Shown piece by piece: positions 1-7,570 of a stretch of DNA of 11,502 bases (the stretch's first letter is position 1; each line of letters begins with the position of its first letter). Origin of the DNA: Acidimicrobiaceae bacterium. Lineage in GTDB: Bacteria > Actinomycetota > Acidimicrobiia > Acidimicrobiales > RAAP-2. A model generated the notes under the pieces. The model was not told the DNA's origin. It saw nothing but the letters and a program-made list of their open reading frames with translations, and did not search any database. Location of the stretch: assembly GCA_003151555.1 (NCBI GenBank), contig PLXU01000130.1:1-11502 (forward strand). The letters run 5' to 3'. A program made the translations under genes and the position numbers.

Positions 1-2
1 CT

Positions 3-860
3 TCGCGCTGGGTGCCGGTGGAAAACATTCTCTTCGCGATCGCGAAGCTCGCCTTGCTGCCCGTGATGCTCTCCGCCTCCGCCGCGCAAGGCGTGTTTCT
101 CGCGTGGTCTGCTCCCGTCGTGCTCACGCTTATTGCCGTCAACTGGTACCTCTTCGCTCGACGAATACCTCGACACGAAGCGCTGCAGGCACCGAGTGAG
201 AGTCTTCCCAAGACTCGCGAACTCTTTCTCTTGGCGGGAGCTCAGTACGCCACACTTTTATTTAGTGTGTTTACGCCTTCGATTGTCACGCTGATTGTGA
301 TCCAGCGGCTTGGCGCCGTTGCCAACGCCCACTACTACGTGCCAGCGTTGATCTATAGCGGTGTGCTGCTGCTCATCGCCAGCATCACCAGGTCGTTCCT
401 CGTCGAGGCAGCGTCTGAACCGCACTTGATGCGACGCCACGCCAATCTGGCGATTGCCGCGATGACCGCAGTTCTTATTCCGTGCGTTTTGATTGGCGTG
501 ATCTTCGCCTCGAATATATTGCGAATCTTTGGTCCCGACTACGCTGATCGCGGCACGACGCTGCTTCGCATGATGCTGCTGTCTTTGCCTTTGAGCGCGG
601 TGCCGCTTTTCTACAGCACCTTTGGTTGGATTGACCGGCGAGTGTGGTGGATGACCATACGCAACCTCGTAGACTCCATCATCTTTTTTGTTGTGTTGTT
701 CTCGCTAATTGGCCGCGACGGTATCCAGTCCATCGGCATTGGCTTTCTCATAACGTCGGCACTGCAGGGCATGTTCTTTCTGCCGATTTCGATTCGGCGT
801 TACCGCTTGACAACAAACGCTGATCCTCCACCAAGTAGTATGTCGACATTGCCCGTGTAG
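3..860 (+). CDS. Polysaccharide flippase (Wzx/RfbX-like, MATE-type fold), C-terminal part
   Basis: This is an integral membrane protein, probably moving lipid-linked oligosaccharide units or another polysaccharide precursor across the inner membrane. The frame is open to the left edge (codons for Ser-Arg-Trp precede the GTG at 12), so the real start lies upstream and only about 285 C-terminal residues are seen. Hydrophobic segments alternate with short basic loops: around residues 5-25, 28-48 (ending FARRIP), 70-95, 105-127, 145-167, 182-203, 216-235 and 239-258 counted from codon 12, with a polar tail after a basic IRRYRL stretch. This is the usual pattern for the last helices of the oligosaccharide flippase superfamily, whose members have 12-14 helices. 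There is no catalytic motif to check, so substrate is unknown. The convergent neighbour is a predicted polysaccharide hydrolase, which fits a surface-polysaccharide locus. Family call is by pattern recognition. Confidence 0.72.
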   Translation, partial: SRWVPVENILFAIAKLALLPVMLSASAAQGVFLAWSAPVVLTLIAVNWYLFARRIPRHEALQAPSESLPKTRELFLLAGAQYATLLFSVFTPSIVTLIVIQRLGAVANAHYYVPALIYSGVLLLIASITRSFLVEAASEPHLMRRHANLAIAAMTAVLIPCVLIGVIFASNILRIFGPDYADRGTTLLRMMLLSLPLSAVPLFYSTFGWIDRRVWWMTIRNLVDSIIFFVVLFSLIGRDGIQSIGIGFLITSALQGMFFLPISIRRYRLTTNADPPPSSMSTLPV

Positions 861-998
861 CTTTTCGCGTAGCGCCGCACTCGAAGAATTTTATGCAGCG
901 GTTGTGAGACTACAAAGTAGGGTCGTTGACAGGAAAAACCGGGATGTGGCTACGCGGTCCTTCGATTCGATTAATGACGCGGGTCAAATGAATGGTTA

Positions 999-1886
999 TT
1001 ACGGTGCCGAGTATTCGGCAACCCAATCCACCAGCATTGACGCCCGTCGAATGGTACAAACGCGACCGGGCACGCACGCCGCAGTTTGTTGAAGGTCGAG
1101 CGTCATTGGAACATCCGCGATTTCGTACGCCGAGGTTATGACACCCCACACCTGACCATCGACAACGTAGGAAACTGATTTGGGAGTCCAAATCACTCCC
1201 CAGGTGTGCCATTTTTCCATATTGATCCGAACAATTCGCTGGTCAATGCTATTGATAGCGCTGAAGTGAATCGTTGACGAGGACGCGTCAACTTTCCCGC
1301 CCGTTTCGTTGAAGTCGATTTCGGGTGGCCATTTGTTTGTTGCGGGCCACAGTAACTCAACTTCGTTCGGGCCCGGTTCAGTCACCCGCGAGCGGACGAA
1401 ATAGGCGCCGTATGTTCTCGCTACCTCGCACTGGCATAGGCCACCTGTGACCCATCGATCTTGATACCGGGGATCTTTCCACGTGTTGAGATGCAATAAT
1501 CCGCTGCTGACTACGACGTGGGCTGTGCCGAACTGTCCTCCGGCAACACCACCGGGTACACCCGAGTACACGTTCCACCCAGGCGGGAGTGACGAACCTA
1601 CGAAGTCATTCACGTAGGTCTGTTTGTAGTGCGGAAGTGCGTTAGCGGCGGGCGGAGATTCTCCCGATGGCTCTGCATTATCTTTGATCCCAATCGGGTA
1701 TTGGCTGTGAGCAGTGGATGGAAGTGGTTGATAGCCGGAGTTGTCCTTGCTGTACAGTGCGAACAGAACGGCCACGCACACGGCGATGGCTGTCGTCAAG
1801 ATGGTGATGACACCGATGTGGGTGTTCCAAGGGCTCCGACGCGAGTCGGAGGAATTGGCATCAGCGGTTTTCAATCGTGCATTCAT
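999..1886 (-). CDS. Membrane-anchored glycoside hydrolase family 16-like protein
   Basis: Probable endo-beta-glucanase or other beta-glycan hydrolase of the GH16, concanavalin A-like fold, held outside the membrane by an N-terminal anchor. From the ATG at 1886 the protein has 295 residues. Residues about 22-45 form one hydrophobic helix after an Arg-containing N-terminus, followed by a Pro/Ser-rich linker to about 85 and the catalytic domain to the end. The GH16 signature ExDxxE is present as EIDFNE (residues 189-194); by family knowledge E189 is the nucleophile and E194 the acid/base. It sits after WPPE, and WHTWGVIWTP (226-235) followed by VDG matches the later GH16 strands. The frame is also open upstream to a TTG at 2051. 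I prefer 1886 because it puts the anchor near the N-terminus, but no clear ribosome binding site supports either start. With the flippase next door, a role in trimming or releasing an exopolysaccharide is plausible. Substrate is unknown. Confidence 0.75.
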   Translation of the reverse strand: MNARLKTADANSSDSRRSPWNTHIGVITILTTAIAVCVAVLFALYSKDNSGYQPLPSTAHSQYPIGIKDNAEPSGESPPAANALPHYKQTYVNDFVGSSLPPGWNVYSGVPGGVAGGQFGTAHVVVSSGLLHLNTWKDPRYQDRWVTGGLCQCEVARTYGAYFVRSRVTEPGPNEVELLWPATNKWPPEIDFNETGGKVDASSSTIHFSAINSIDQRIVRINMEKWHTWGVIWTPKSVSYVVDGQVWGVITSAYEIADVPMTLDLQQTAACVPGRVCTIRRASMLVDWVAEYSAP

Positions 1887-2705
1887 ATCGAAATGTGGGC
1901 CGGAGGATCGGTGGGCGTGAAATGCAATCCTATAGGCCAAATTGTGCTTTGTGAGTACGCCGCGCTTTACGTCCGATTCGAAGGTACTTCGGCTACGAGA
2001 ATCAACGAATCCTTGATTCCGCGGTGCGTCGGAACATTTTAGATTTTTCAACGTCCGGGGTGAAGGACGATAGGTAAGGAATTAGTCTGCCATTCGGCGT
2101 CATTCGAGAACGGACACGATGGCTTCGGCTACCGATCCAAAGATGCGACCCGGAAAAGTTGACCAAATCATTGAAGGACACCGTTGTATTTTCATTGCGC
2201 AACATCCATTGGGCGAGTTCATGTCCGCTCGCTTTCGCGTTGCCAACTCCCTTTTTCGAGTCCGAAAATCGAATGTTGCGCGCGTGCGATGCACGCCGTG
2301 GTCGCCCTCGTCTTGATTCTCGCGCCACTTTGAGGCGACGATCCGACTCGTAAAACTACACGTCATCAAACCTCAGTCAATTGCAACACAAGTCGGCTGA
2401 TTTTCGATTTCGCTATGAAATGCTTCTCGGGCACCTCGGATTTTACGAGGTCGGTTCTCAGTTCTCGCTGAGGTGGTTCTTCCAGCATGCCCTTGCATGG
2501 AAGGGCCACGTCCCACTTCGAAAATACACCCGAAGGTCTCCGATTTCGTCGGTGGCTGCCGGAAAATGCATCAATGCGTCCAACGAACTTTGTCACCGAC
2601 GGGACAAAAAAGATTGAATCGGTGCCGCGTCGATTCTCGAGCCTGTGACTTTGAATGCGAGACAAACGTCCGGTCCATCCCACGACGTTCTGTCATCCAG
2701 ACGGA
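1887..2705. other. Gene-poor stretch of about 800 bases
   Basis: No convincing gene, RNA gene or mobile element is visible here. Short open frames of roughly 60-108 codons occur on both strands (for example minus 2002-2328 and 2366-2683, plus 2381-2617). Their translations are rich in Arg, Ser, His and Cys, lack recognisable domains, and overlap one another, as expected for non-coding DNA. The first part, to 2051, could be an N-terminal extension of the GH16 gene and should hold its promoter. The stretch is visibly less GC-rich than the operon to its right and full of TTCG/TCGA words. It may be decayed coding sequence or the seam between two unrelated loci. Confidence 0.45.
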
Positions 2706-3890
2706 TCAATCTTGAATGGCGCCGTCACGTTTCGCGGCGCCTTCGCGAACGAGGGGAAGTAGACGCTGGCCGAAGTCGATCGCGTCGGGCAGCGGGTCGA
2801 ATCCCTTGAGAAGTAAGGCGGTAATGCCAAGGTCGTAGTAACGCAGCATTGCTTCGGCGACCTGTTCGGGCGTACCGACGAGGGCTGTCGAATTACCCGC
2901 GGCGCCCGTGAGATTGGCCACCTTCATCCAGAGGCGTTCGTCGTAGATGTCTTGGCTGGCCGACATTTCGATTAGCCGTTTTCGCCCGACCGACGTGGTG
3001 CCGCTGGTGTCGCGATCAACGGAAAAAGTGGCGTTGCGATCGCCGCCGAGACCCTCGTACGAATCCTCGTGGCCGGACATTCGCTTTTTCGCGAGCTCGA
3101 TTCTCTCGGCCGTCTTCGCCGCGATCCACTCCGCTTTCTCCCACGCTTCGTCTTCCGTGTCGGCAATGATCGGTCGAAGAGAGATGCTGAAACGAACTGT
3201 CCGTCCGGCTTTATAAGCTGCCTGATTGATTATTTCCATCCGACCAGCGACCGCCGCGCGAGGTTCGCCCCAGAAGGCGTAGACGTCTGCGTGCACTGCG
3301 CCAACTTCGATGGCGGGCGGTGAGGCTCCAGCGAAGTACAGCGGTATGTCGCCGGGAGTGACCGGCTTAACCGAACTGAACGCGTTCTCGTAGCGGAAGA
3401 ATTCTCCGTCGAAGTCAAAGGGGGCGTCCTCGGTCCAAATGCGCCGCACGATTGACATTTCTTCGCCGGTGCGCCGGTAGCGGGTGTCGTGGGGGACAAA
3501 ATCGCCTTCGCGCCGTTGATCCGCCTCGTCGCCTCCGGTGATGAAGTGGATGGCGACCCGCCCTCCTCCGGTGAGGTGGTCGAGCGTGGCGGCCATGCGG
3601 GCAAGCACCACGGGCTGAGTGAAACCAGGCCGATGTGCGACCATCACCTTTAGTTTTTTGGTGTGGTGGAGTACTGCGTTCGCCACGGCCCAGCTTTCGG
3701 GCGCGACTGCTCCGTAGCCCACGAGAACGCGGTCGAACCTTCCATCTTCGTGGGCGCGCGAAATTTCCTGCAGGTAGCCCGGTTCGATCACCAGACCGTC
3801 CATCCAGTCGACGACGGGGCCGTCAACCAACGGCCCCTTAATCTCTGACGCATCCCTCGTACCGACCATTCCGATGATCTCGACTGGCAT
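2706..3890 (-). CDS. LLM-class flavin-dependent monooxygenase, SsuD-like (atypical active site)
   Basis: Member of the bacterial luciferase-like, FMNH2-dependent monooxygenases, closest in layout to alkanesulfonate monooxygenase SsuD. It is 394 residues against about 380 for SsuD. SsuD-type blocks are clear: HRPG (86-89), ARMAATLDHL (97-106), ITGGD (117-121), the WGEP turn (207-210) and the C-terminal LVGTPEQVAE (337-346) ending in FGQRLLPL. However, positions that in E. coli SsuD hold Cys54, Arg226 and His228 appear here as Ala (within GAVAPESW, 60-67), Ser236 and Arg239 (FSISLRPI). A classical sulfonate substrate is therefore doubtful. The start at 3890 is chosen because GGAGG lies 11 bases upstream; in-frame ATGs at 3923 and 3938 are alternatives. 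It is divergent from the ATP-grasp operon and may share its control region. It would need a flavin reductase, not seen here. Family call is firm; substrate is unknown. Confidence 0.9.
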   Translation of the reverse strand: MPVEIIGMVGTRDASEIKGPLVDGPVVDWMDGLVIEPGYLQEISRAHEDGRFDRVLVGYGAVAPESWAVANAVLHHTKKLKVMVAHRPGFTQPVVLARMAATLDHLTGGGRVAIHFITGGDEADQRREGDFVPHDTRYRRTGEEMSIVRRIWTEDAPFDFDGEFFRYENAFSSVKPVTPGDIPLYFAGASPPAIEVGAVHADVYAFWGEPRAAVAGRMEIINQAAYKAGRTVRFSISLRPIIADTEDEAWEKAEWIAAKTAERIELAKKRMSGHEDSYEGLGGDRNATFSVDRDTSGTTSVGRKRLIEMSASQDIYDERLWMKVANLTGAAGNSTALVGTPEQVAEAMLRYYDLGITALLLKGFDPLPDAIDFGQRLLPLVREGAAKRDGAIQD

Positions 3891-3901
3891 TCTTCTTGAA
3901 T

Positions 3902-3906
3902 CCTCC
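3902..3906 (-). promoter_or_regulatory. Ribosome binding site deciding the LLM monooxygenase start
   Basis: GGAGG on the minus strand ends 11 bases before the ATG at 3890. A further AAGAAGA purine run directly precedes that ATG. Neither upstream ATG (3923, 3938) has a comparable match, so 3890 is preferred. Confidence 0.5.
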
Positions 3907-3968
3907 GTCCCTGGCGTCAACATCGTGATGCTGCACATCCCTGCGAACCGCCGGTTGTCAGTCGGGCG

Positions 3969-3985
3969 AGCGTCAGTTCAACGCT
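3969..3985. repeat. Short inverted repeat between divergent genes
   Basis: AGCGT (3969-3973) and ACGCT (3981-3985) form perfect 5-base arms around a 7-base centre. The element lies between the divergent monooxygenase and the ATP-grasp gene, and overlaps the first base of a possible -10 box (3985-3990). It could be a regulator binding site, but arms this short also arise by chance. Confidence 0.2.
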
Positions 3986-3990
3986 AACAT
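3985..3990 (+). promoter_or_regulatory. Possible -10 element (TAACAT) for the ATP-grasp operon
   Basis: TAACAT fits the TANNNT form of a -10 hexamer. TTGTCA at 3955-3960 resembles a -35 box but is 24 bases away, too far for a standard pair. If this -10 is used, transcription would begin about 3997-3998, exactly at an in-frame GTG (3998), giving a possible leaderless start. Weak evidence from a single hexamer. Confidence 0.22.
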
Positions 3991-4021
3991 CCGATTGGTG
4001 GCTAGGGGCACGATCGATTCC

Positions 4022-5290
4022 ATGTCCAGCCCGAAGCGTCCACTCGTCGCTGTCGGTTATGGACCACGTTGTGTGCCGGTCATGCAACTGACCGAAGCCG
4101 CGGCCAGCGTATGTGACTTGCTCTGGCTAATTGACGGCTCGCTGCCCGAGATGCACCAAATGACGGACCTGCTCAATCGCTTCGGGCCGGTCGTTGACAT
4201 CCACGGGATGGAGGTCGACGAGATCCTTGAGAGCCTGTCGTCGCCCTACGAACCTGACGGTTTCGTCACTTATCTTGACGCGAACATGGCCACCTATGCG
4301 CGGGTCGCCGAAGCGCTGTCGCTGCCTTTTCATTCTCCAGATACGGCCGTTGCCCTTACCGACAAGGCGCAACAGCGACGGGTGCTAGCGCGGGCCGGGC
4401 TGGACACGCCGGTTTGCCACGTGATCACGCCCGGGCAGTCCGAAGCGGACTTGCACGTCGTGGAAACCGAGGTCGGCTGGCCCGCGGTCCTCAAACCTCG
4501 CTCGGCCCAGGGCAGCCGCTACACCTTCCTCGTCAATGACCGCGCCCACCTGGATCAGTTCCTCACGTCACTCGGTTCGGGTCGCCCTGACATGGTCCTG
4601 GAGGGTTATATCGGCGACGACCCCTCGCGGGTGAACGGACCCTACGCCGCGTACGTGTCAGTCGAGAGCGTCGTGAGCAACGGCGTCACCAGTCACGTAG
4701 CCCTGACCGGTCGTTTCCCCCTGGCGGAAAACTTCCGCGAAACGGGCTTCTTCATTCCGGCCGCGCTCGATGATTCCGACCAGGCAGCGGCACTCGGTTT
4801 GGCGACGACGGCCATCGAAGCGCTGGGCGTACGCACCGGCTGCCTGCATACCGAGATCAAGTTCACCGCCGACGGCCCGCGGGTGATTGAGGTCAACGGA
4901 CGCGTCGGTGGGGGCATTCCCGAGATGCTCAATCGCGCGGCGGGCCTTGCGCTGGTGGAGATGACGCTGCGGCTCTCGCTCGGCGAGGCAATCCAGATCA
5001 ATGGTCCAGTGCTCACCGAGCGCATTGGATACCGCTTCTTTCTGCAACCGCCGGCCGTCTCGGCAACGGTGACCACCATTACAGGTATTGACACCGTGAG
5101 TGACTATCCGGGAGTCGACGCCATCACGGTGCACCAGGGTCCGGGCGCCGACCTCGACTGGAAAGACGGGTCGCGCAACCATATCTTGGCCGTGGTCGGT
5201 TCGGCCAAGGATTACGCCGAGCTGCGGGCGGTGTACCAACTACTGCACGAAGAGGTCACGGTCACGTACGCCAACGTGAGCCACTACTAG
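4022..5290 (+). CDS. ATP-grasp carboxylate-amine ligase (amino-acid/dipeptide ligase type)
   Basis: Predicted soluble ligase that activates a carboxylate as acyl-phosphate with ATP and joins it to an amine, as in BacD-type L-amino-acid ligases and carnosine synthase. From ATG 4022 it has 422 residues. The N-terminal Rossmann-like preATP domain covers about 8-110; the ATP-binding lysine is in AVLKPRSAQGS (K158) with a flexible SAQGS loop; VLEGYI (192-197) gives the adenine-side hinge. The metal-binding core is HTEIK (276-280) and VIEVNGRVGGG (288-298), where E278, E290 and N292 are the expected Mg ligands. A C-terminal domain follows to 422. It is first in the operon, and its TAG overlaps the next GTG by one base. 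AGGGG at 4004-4008 is rather far from ATG 4022. GTG 3998 is an alternative, possibly leaderless, start. The substrates cannot be read from sequence; the neighbours suggest a homoserine-derived amino acid. Confidence 0.87.
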   Translation: MSSPKRPLVAVGYGPRCVPVMQLTEAAASVCDLLWLIDGSLPEMHQMTDLLNRFGPVVDIHGMEVDEILESLSSPYEPDGFVTYLDANMATYARVAEALSLPFHSPDTAVALTDKAQQRRVLARAGLDTPVCHVITPGQSEADLHVVETEVGWPAVLKPRSAQGSRYTFLVNDRAHLDQFLTSLGSGRPDMVLEGYIGDDPSRVNGPYAAYVSVESVVSNGVTSHVALTGRFPLAENFRETGFFIPAALDDSDQAAALGLATTAIEALGVRTGCLHTEIKFTADGPRVIEVNGRVGGGIPEMLNRAAGLALVEMTLRLSLGEAIQINGPVLTERIGYRFFLQPPAVSATVTTITGIDTVSDYPGVDAITVHQGPGADLDWKDGSRNHILAVVGSAKDYAELRAVYQLLHEEVTVTYANVSHY

Positions 5291-6267
5291 TGCCCGTGCG
5301 GCTCGCTGAGGCCGCCGCGTCGCGGTCACTGACCTCAGTCAGCGCACGGGTTGATCGGCCTCGCTGGACCTGCGCGTTTGTGAACAACATGCCCGACGGA
5401 GCCTTCGACGCGACCGAGCGACAGTTTCTCGAGTTACTCGAGGTCGCGTCGGGCACCGAGGTGATCGAGCTACGCCGCCACTGCGTGCAGGGCGTGCCGA
5501 GGGGCGAACGCGCGGCCGCCAGAATCGCCGAACAGTACTCGCCAACGTCGCAAATTCAACTCGATCCGCCGGACCTCTTGATAGTGACGGGATCGAATCC
5601 ACTGGAGCCGCGAATCGAGGACGAGCCCTACTGGAACGAATTGGTGGGCCTGCTCACCTGGGCCCGACAACACGTTCCTTCGATGCTGCTGTCGTGCCTG
5701 TCCGCGCACGCGGCGCTCAGCGTGTTCGACGGCGTCGAAAGGCGACGGCTGGCCTCTAAGTGCACGGGCGTCTTCGCCCAGCGCGTCGACGGCTCCACGA
5801 CGCTCACCGCCGGGCTGGCGCCAGAAATTCTCTTGCCCCATTCGCGCACCAACACGGTGGACACGAACGACCTGCTCTCAGCCGGCTATCGCATCGACAT
5901 CGAGTCCGAGGACGTGGGCTGGAGCGTGGCCAGTCGAGAAGGGGACGGGTCCAGCCTGGTGCTGATTCAGGGCCACCCCGAATACGACCCCTCCAGCCTG
6001 CTGCGCGAATATCGCCGTGACGTCTGGCGCTACGTCACGCACGAGCGCGACGACCTCCCCTGCCTGCCCCTTCACTGCGTCGCGCCCCAAGATTGGGAGC
6101 AACTCGAATCGATGCACAACGCAGTCATCGGCGGACAACGCGACCCGATTCTGATTGAGGCGTATCCCTTCGAAGCGGTCGGCGAGCGGGCTCCTTGGCC
6201 CTGGCGATCAAAGGCCAAACGCCTGTATGCGAACTGGTTGGCTAGCGTCATCAAGAGGGGGGACTGA
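5290..6267 (+). CDS. metA: Homoserine O-acyltransferase, MetA (HTS) family
   Basis: Transfers an acyl group from acyl-CoA to the hydroxyl of L-homoserine, activating it for gamma-replacement. 325 residues against 309 in E. coli MetA. MetA landmarks are in order: NNMPDGAFDATERQFL (32-47, matching the NxMP...TExQFL block), TG (100-101), the catalytic cysteine C136 in LLSCLSAHAAL, PHSR (183-186), GHPEYD (228-233) carrying H229 and E231 of the Cys-His-Glu triad, and a C-terminal PWRSKAKRLYANWL (304-317) like the E. coli tail. The residue aligning with E. coli Gly111, which separates succinyl (Gly) from acetyl (Glu) users, appears to be Leu104, and the MPKK lysines are replaced by Asp-Gly, so the acyl donor is uncertain. 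GTG start overlaps the preceding TAG by one base, implying coupling. An N-terminal extension of about 24 residues lacks clear function. Followed after 4 bases by the MetY-like gene, its natural partner. Confidence 0.88.
   Translation: MPVRLAEAAASRSLTSVSARVDRPRWTCAFVNNMPDGAFDATERQFLELLEVASGTEVIELRRHCVQGVPRGERAAARIAEQYSPTSQIQLDPPDLLIVTGSNPLEPRIEDEPYWNELVGLLTWARQHVPSMLLSCLSAHAALSVFDGVERRRLASKCTGVFAQRVDGSTTLTAGLAPEILLPHSRTNTVDTNDLLSAGYRIDIESEDVGWSVASREGDGSSLVLIQGHPEYDPSSLLREYRRDVWRYVTHERDDLPCLPLHCVAPQDWEQLESMHNAVIGGQRDPILIEAYPFEAVGERAPWPWRSKAKRLYANWLASVIKRGD
6255..6263 (+). promoter_or_regulatory. Ribosome binding site deciding the MetY start
   Basis: A strong GAGGGGGGA run ends 8 bases before the ATG at 6272, inside the last codons of the MetA-like gene. 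It rules out the longer open frame that begins at 6155, which would overlap the upstream gene by over 100 bases and add a non-homologous N-terminus. Confidence 0.75.
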
Positions 6268-6271
6268 ATCT

Positions 6272-7570
6272 ATGCACGACGAGACCATCGCCATCCATGG
6301 CGGCTACCAAGCCGACGGGACCCGGTCCGTGGCGGTACCCATCTACCAAACCATCGCCCACGATTTCATTGACGCCGATCATGCCAACGCCATCATGGAC
6401 CTGGCCATACCGGGGTTTCACTACAACCGGATCAACAATCCCACCAACGACGTCTTAGAAAAGCGAATCGCGGCCCTGGAGGACGGCACCGCGGCGCTGG
6501 TCGTGGCGTCGGGCATGGCGGCGGTCAGCTACTCGATTCTTACCGTCGCGCTCGCCGGATCGAACATCGTGGTGGCTCCTCAGTTGTACGGCGCCACCTT
6601 CACGTATTTCGCCCACGTGTTGCCGACCCTGGGTATCGAGGCGCGCTTCGCCGTTGACGACCGCGCTGAATCAATCGCCGCACTGATAGATGAGCGAACC
6701 TGCGCGGTGTTCTGCGAATCCGTTGGCAATCCGGCCGGCAACGTGGTCGACCTCGAAGCGGTGGCGGACGTGGCCCACCGAGCCGGCGTGCCGCTGATCG
6801 TGGACAACACGGTCGCTACCCCGATGATGCTCAAGCCGATCCATCACGGTGCCGACGTGGTTGTGCACTCGCTGACCAAATTCGTGGGTGGCCACGGCAC
6901 GACCCTCGGCGGCGCCATTGTCGACGGCGGTACTTTTGCGTGGAGCGAGCACGCCGAGCGGTTCCCCACGTTTAATCAACCGGAGCCGGCTTTCCACAAC
7001 GTGGTCTTTGCCCGGGACTTCCCCGAGCGGCCTTTTGTGGTGCGGGCCCGTTCCATCCAACTTCGCAACACGGGCGCCACTCTCTCCCCGTTCAGTTCCT
7101 TCCTGCTGTTGCAGGGTCTCGAGACATTGGCCGTACGCTTGGAGCGTCACGAGGCCAACGCGCGCGCTATCGCCGCCTACTTGGCCCTGGACTCGCGCGT
7201 GGAGTGGGTGAGCTTCGCGGGGTTCGAGGACAATCCGTACCACGAACTAGTCCAGCGTTATCTGAAGGGGCGGGTCCCGTCGATCATCACCTTCGGTGTG
7301 GTCGGGGGCTACGACGCCGGGCTGGCCTTCTTCGATTCGACGCAGCTTTTCAAGCGACTGCTCAACTTGGGTGACGCGAAATCGCTCGTCATTCACCCGG
7401 CGTCCACCACGCACCGTCAGCTGAGCTCCGAAGAGTTGCTCGCCGCCGGAATTCGTCCCGAGACCATCCGCCTGTCCATCGGACTCGAGCACGTGGACGA
7501 CCTGATTGATGACATCGATCAGGCGTTGGCAAAGGCGACCCAACCGGGCAACTCCACCTACTCTGCATGA
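6272..7570 (+). CDS. metY: O-acetylhomoserine sulfhydrylase (MetY), PLP-dependent
   Basis: Cytosolic fold-type I PLP enzyme of the Cys/Met metabolism family. It replaces the acyloxy group of O-acylhomoserine with sulfide to give homocysteine, or with another nucleophile in specialised homologues. 432 residues, the usual MetY length. Visible signatures: HGGY (9-12), PIYQT (23-27), YNRINNPT (51-58, phosphate-contact Tyr and Arg from the neighbouring subunit), SGMAA (80-84), QLYGAT (104-109), VDNTVATP with D178 to the pyridine nitrogen, HSLTKFVGGHG with the PLP lysine K203, and the MetY-typical NTGATLSPFSSFLLLQGLETL and GDAKSLVIHPASTTH blocks. All catalytic positions seem intact. The start is fixed by a strong upstream GA-rich site. 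Its stop overlaps the next start as ATGA. Cystathionine gamma-synthase is less likely given the long insertion after K203 and the HPASTTH block. The physiological nucleophile is not provable here. Confidence 0.93.
   Translation: MHDETIAIHGGYQADGTRSVAVPIYQTIAHDFIDADHANAIMDLAIPGFHYNRINNPTNDVLEKRIAALEDGTAALVVASGMAAVSYSILTVALAGSNIVVAPQLYGATFTYFAHVLPTLGIEARFAVDDRAESIAALIDERTCAVFCESVGNPAGNVVDLEAVADVAHRAGVPLIVDNTVATPMMLKPIHHGADVVVHSLTKFVGGHGTTLGGAIVDGGTFAWSEHAERFPTFNQPEPAFHNVVFARDFPERPFVVRARSIQLRNTGATLSPFSSFLLLQGLETLAVRLERHEANARAIAAYLALDSRVEWVSFAGFEDNPYHELVQRYLKGRVPSIITFGVVGGYDAGLAFFDSTQLFKRLLNLGDAKSLVIHPASTTHRQLSSEELLAAGIRPETIRLSIGLEHVDDLIDDIDQALAKATQPGNSTYSA

Noticed and set aside
1005..1020. Hairpin TGCCGA/TCGGCA with a 4-base loop as a terminator
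   Set aside because: It sits inside the last codons of the GH16 gene and no T-run follows on either strand.
2002..2683. Several short open frames of 60-108 codons on both strands as small genes
   Set aside because: They overlap one another, lack ribosome binding sites and recognisable features, and have Arg/Ser/Cys-rich translations typical of non-coding sequence.
2665..2689. Inverted repeat AACGTC/GACGTT after the monooxygenase gene
   Set aside because: Six-base arms with a 13-base loop and no T-run; too weak to call a terminator.
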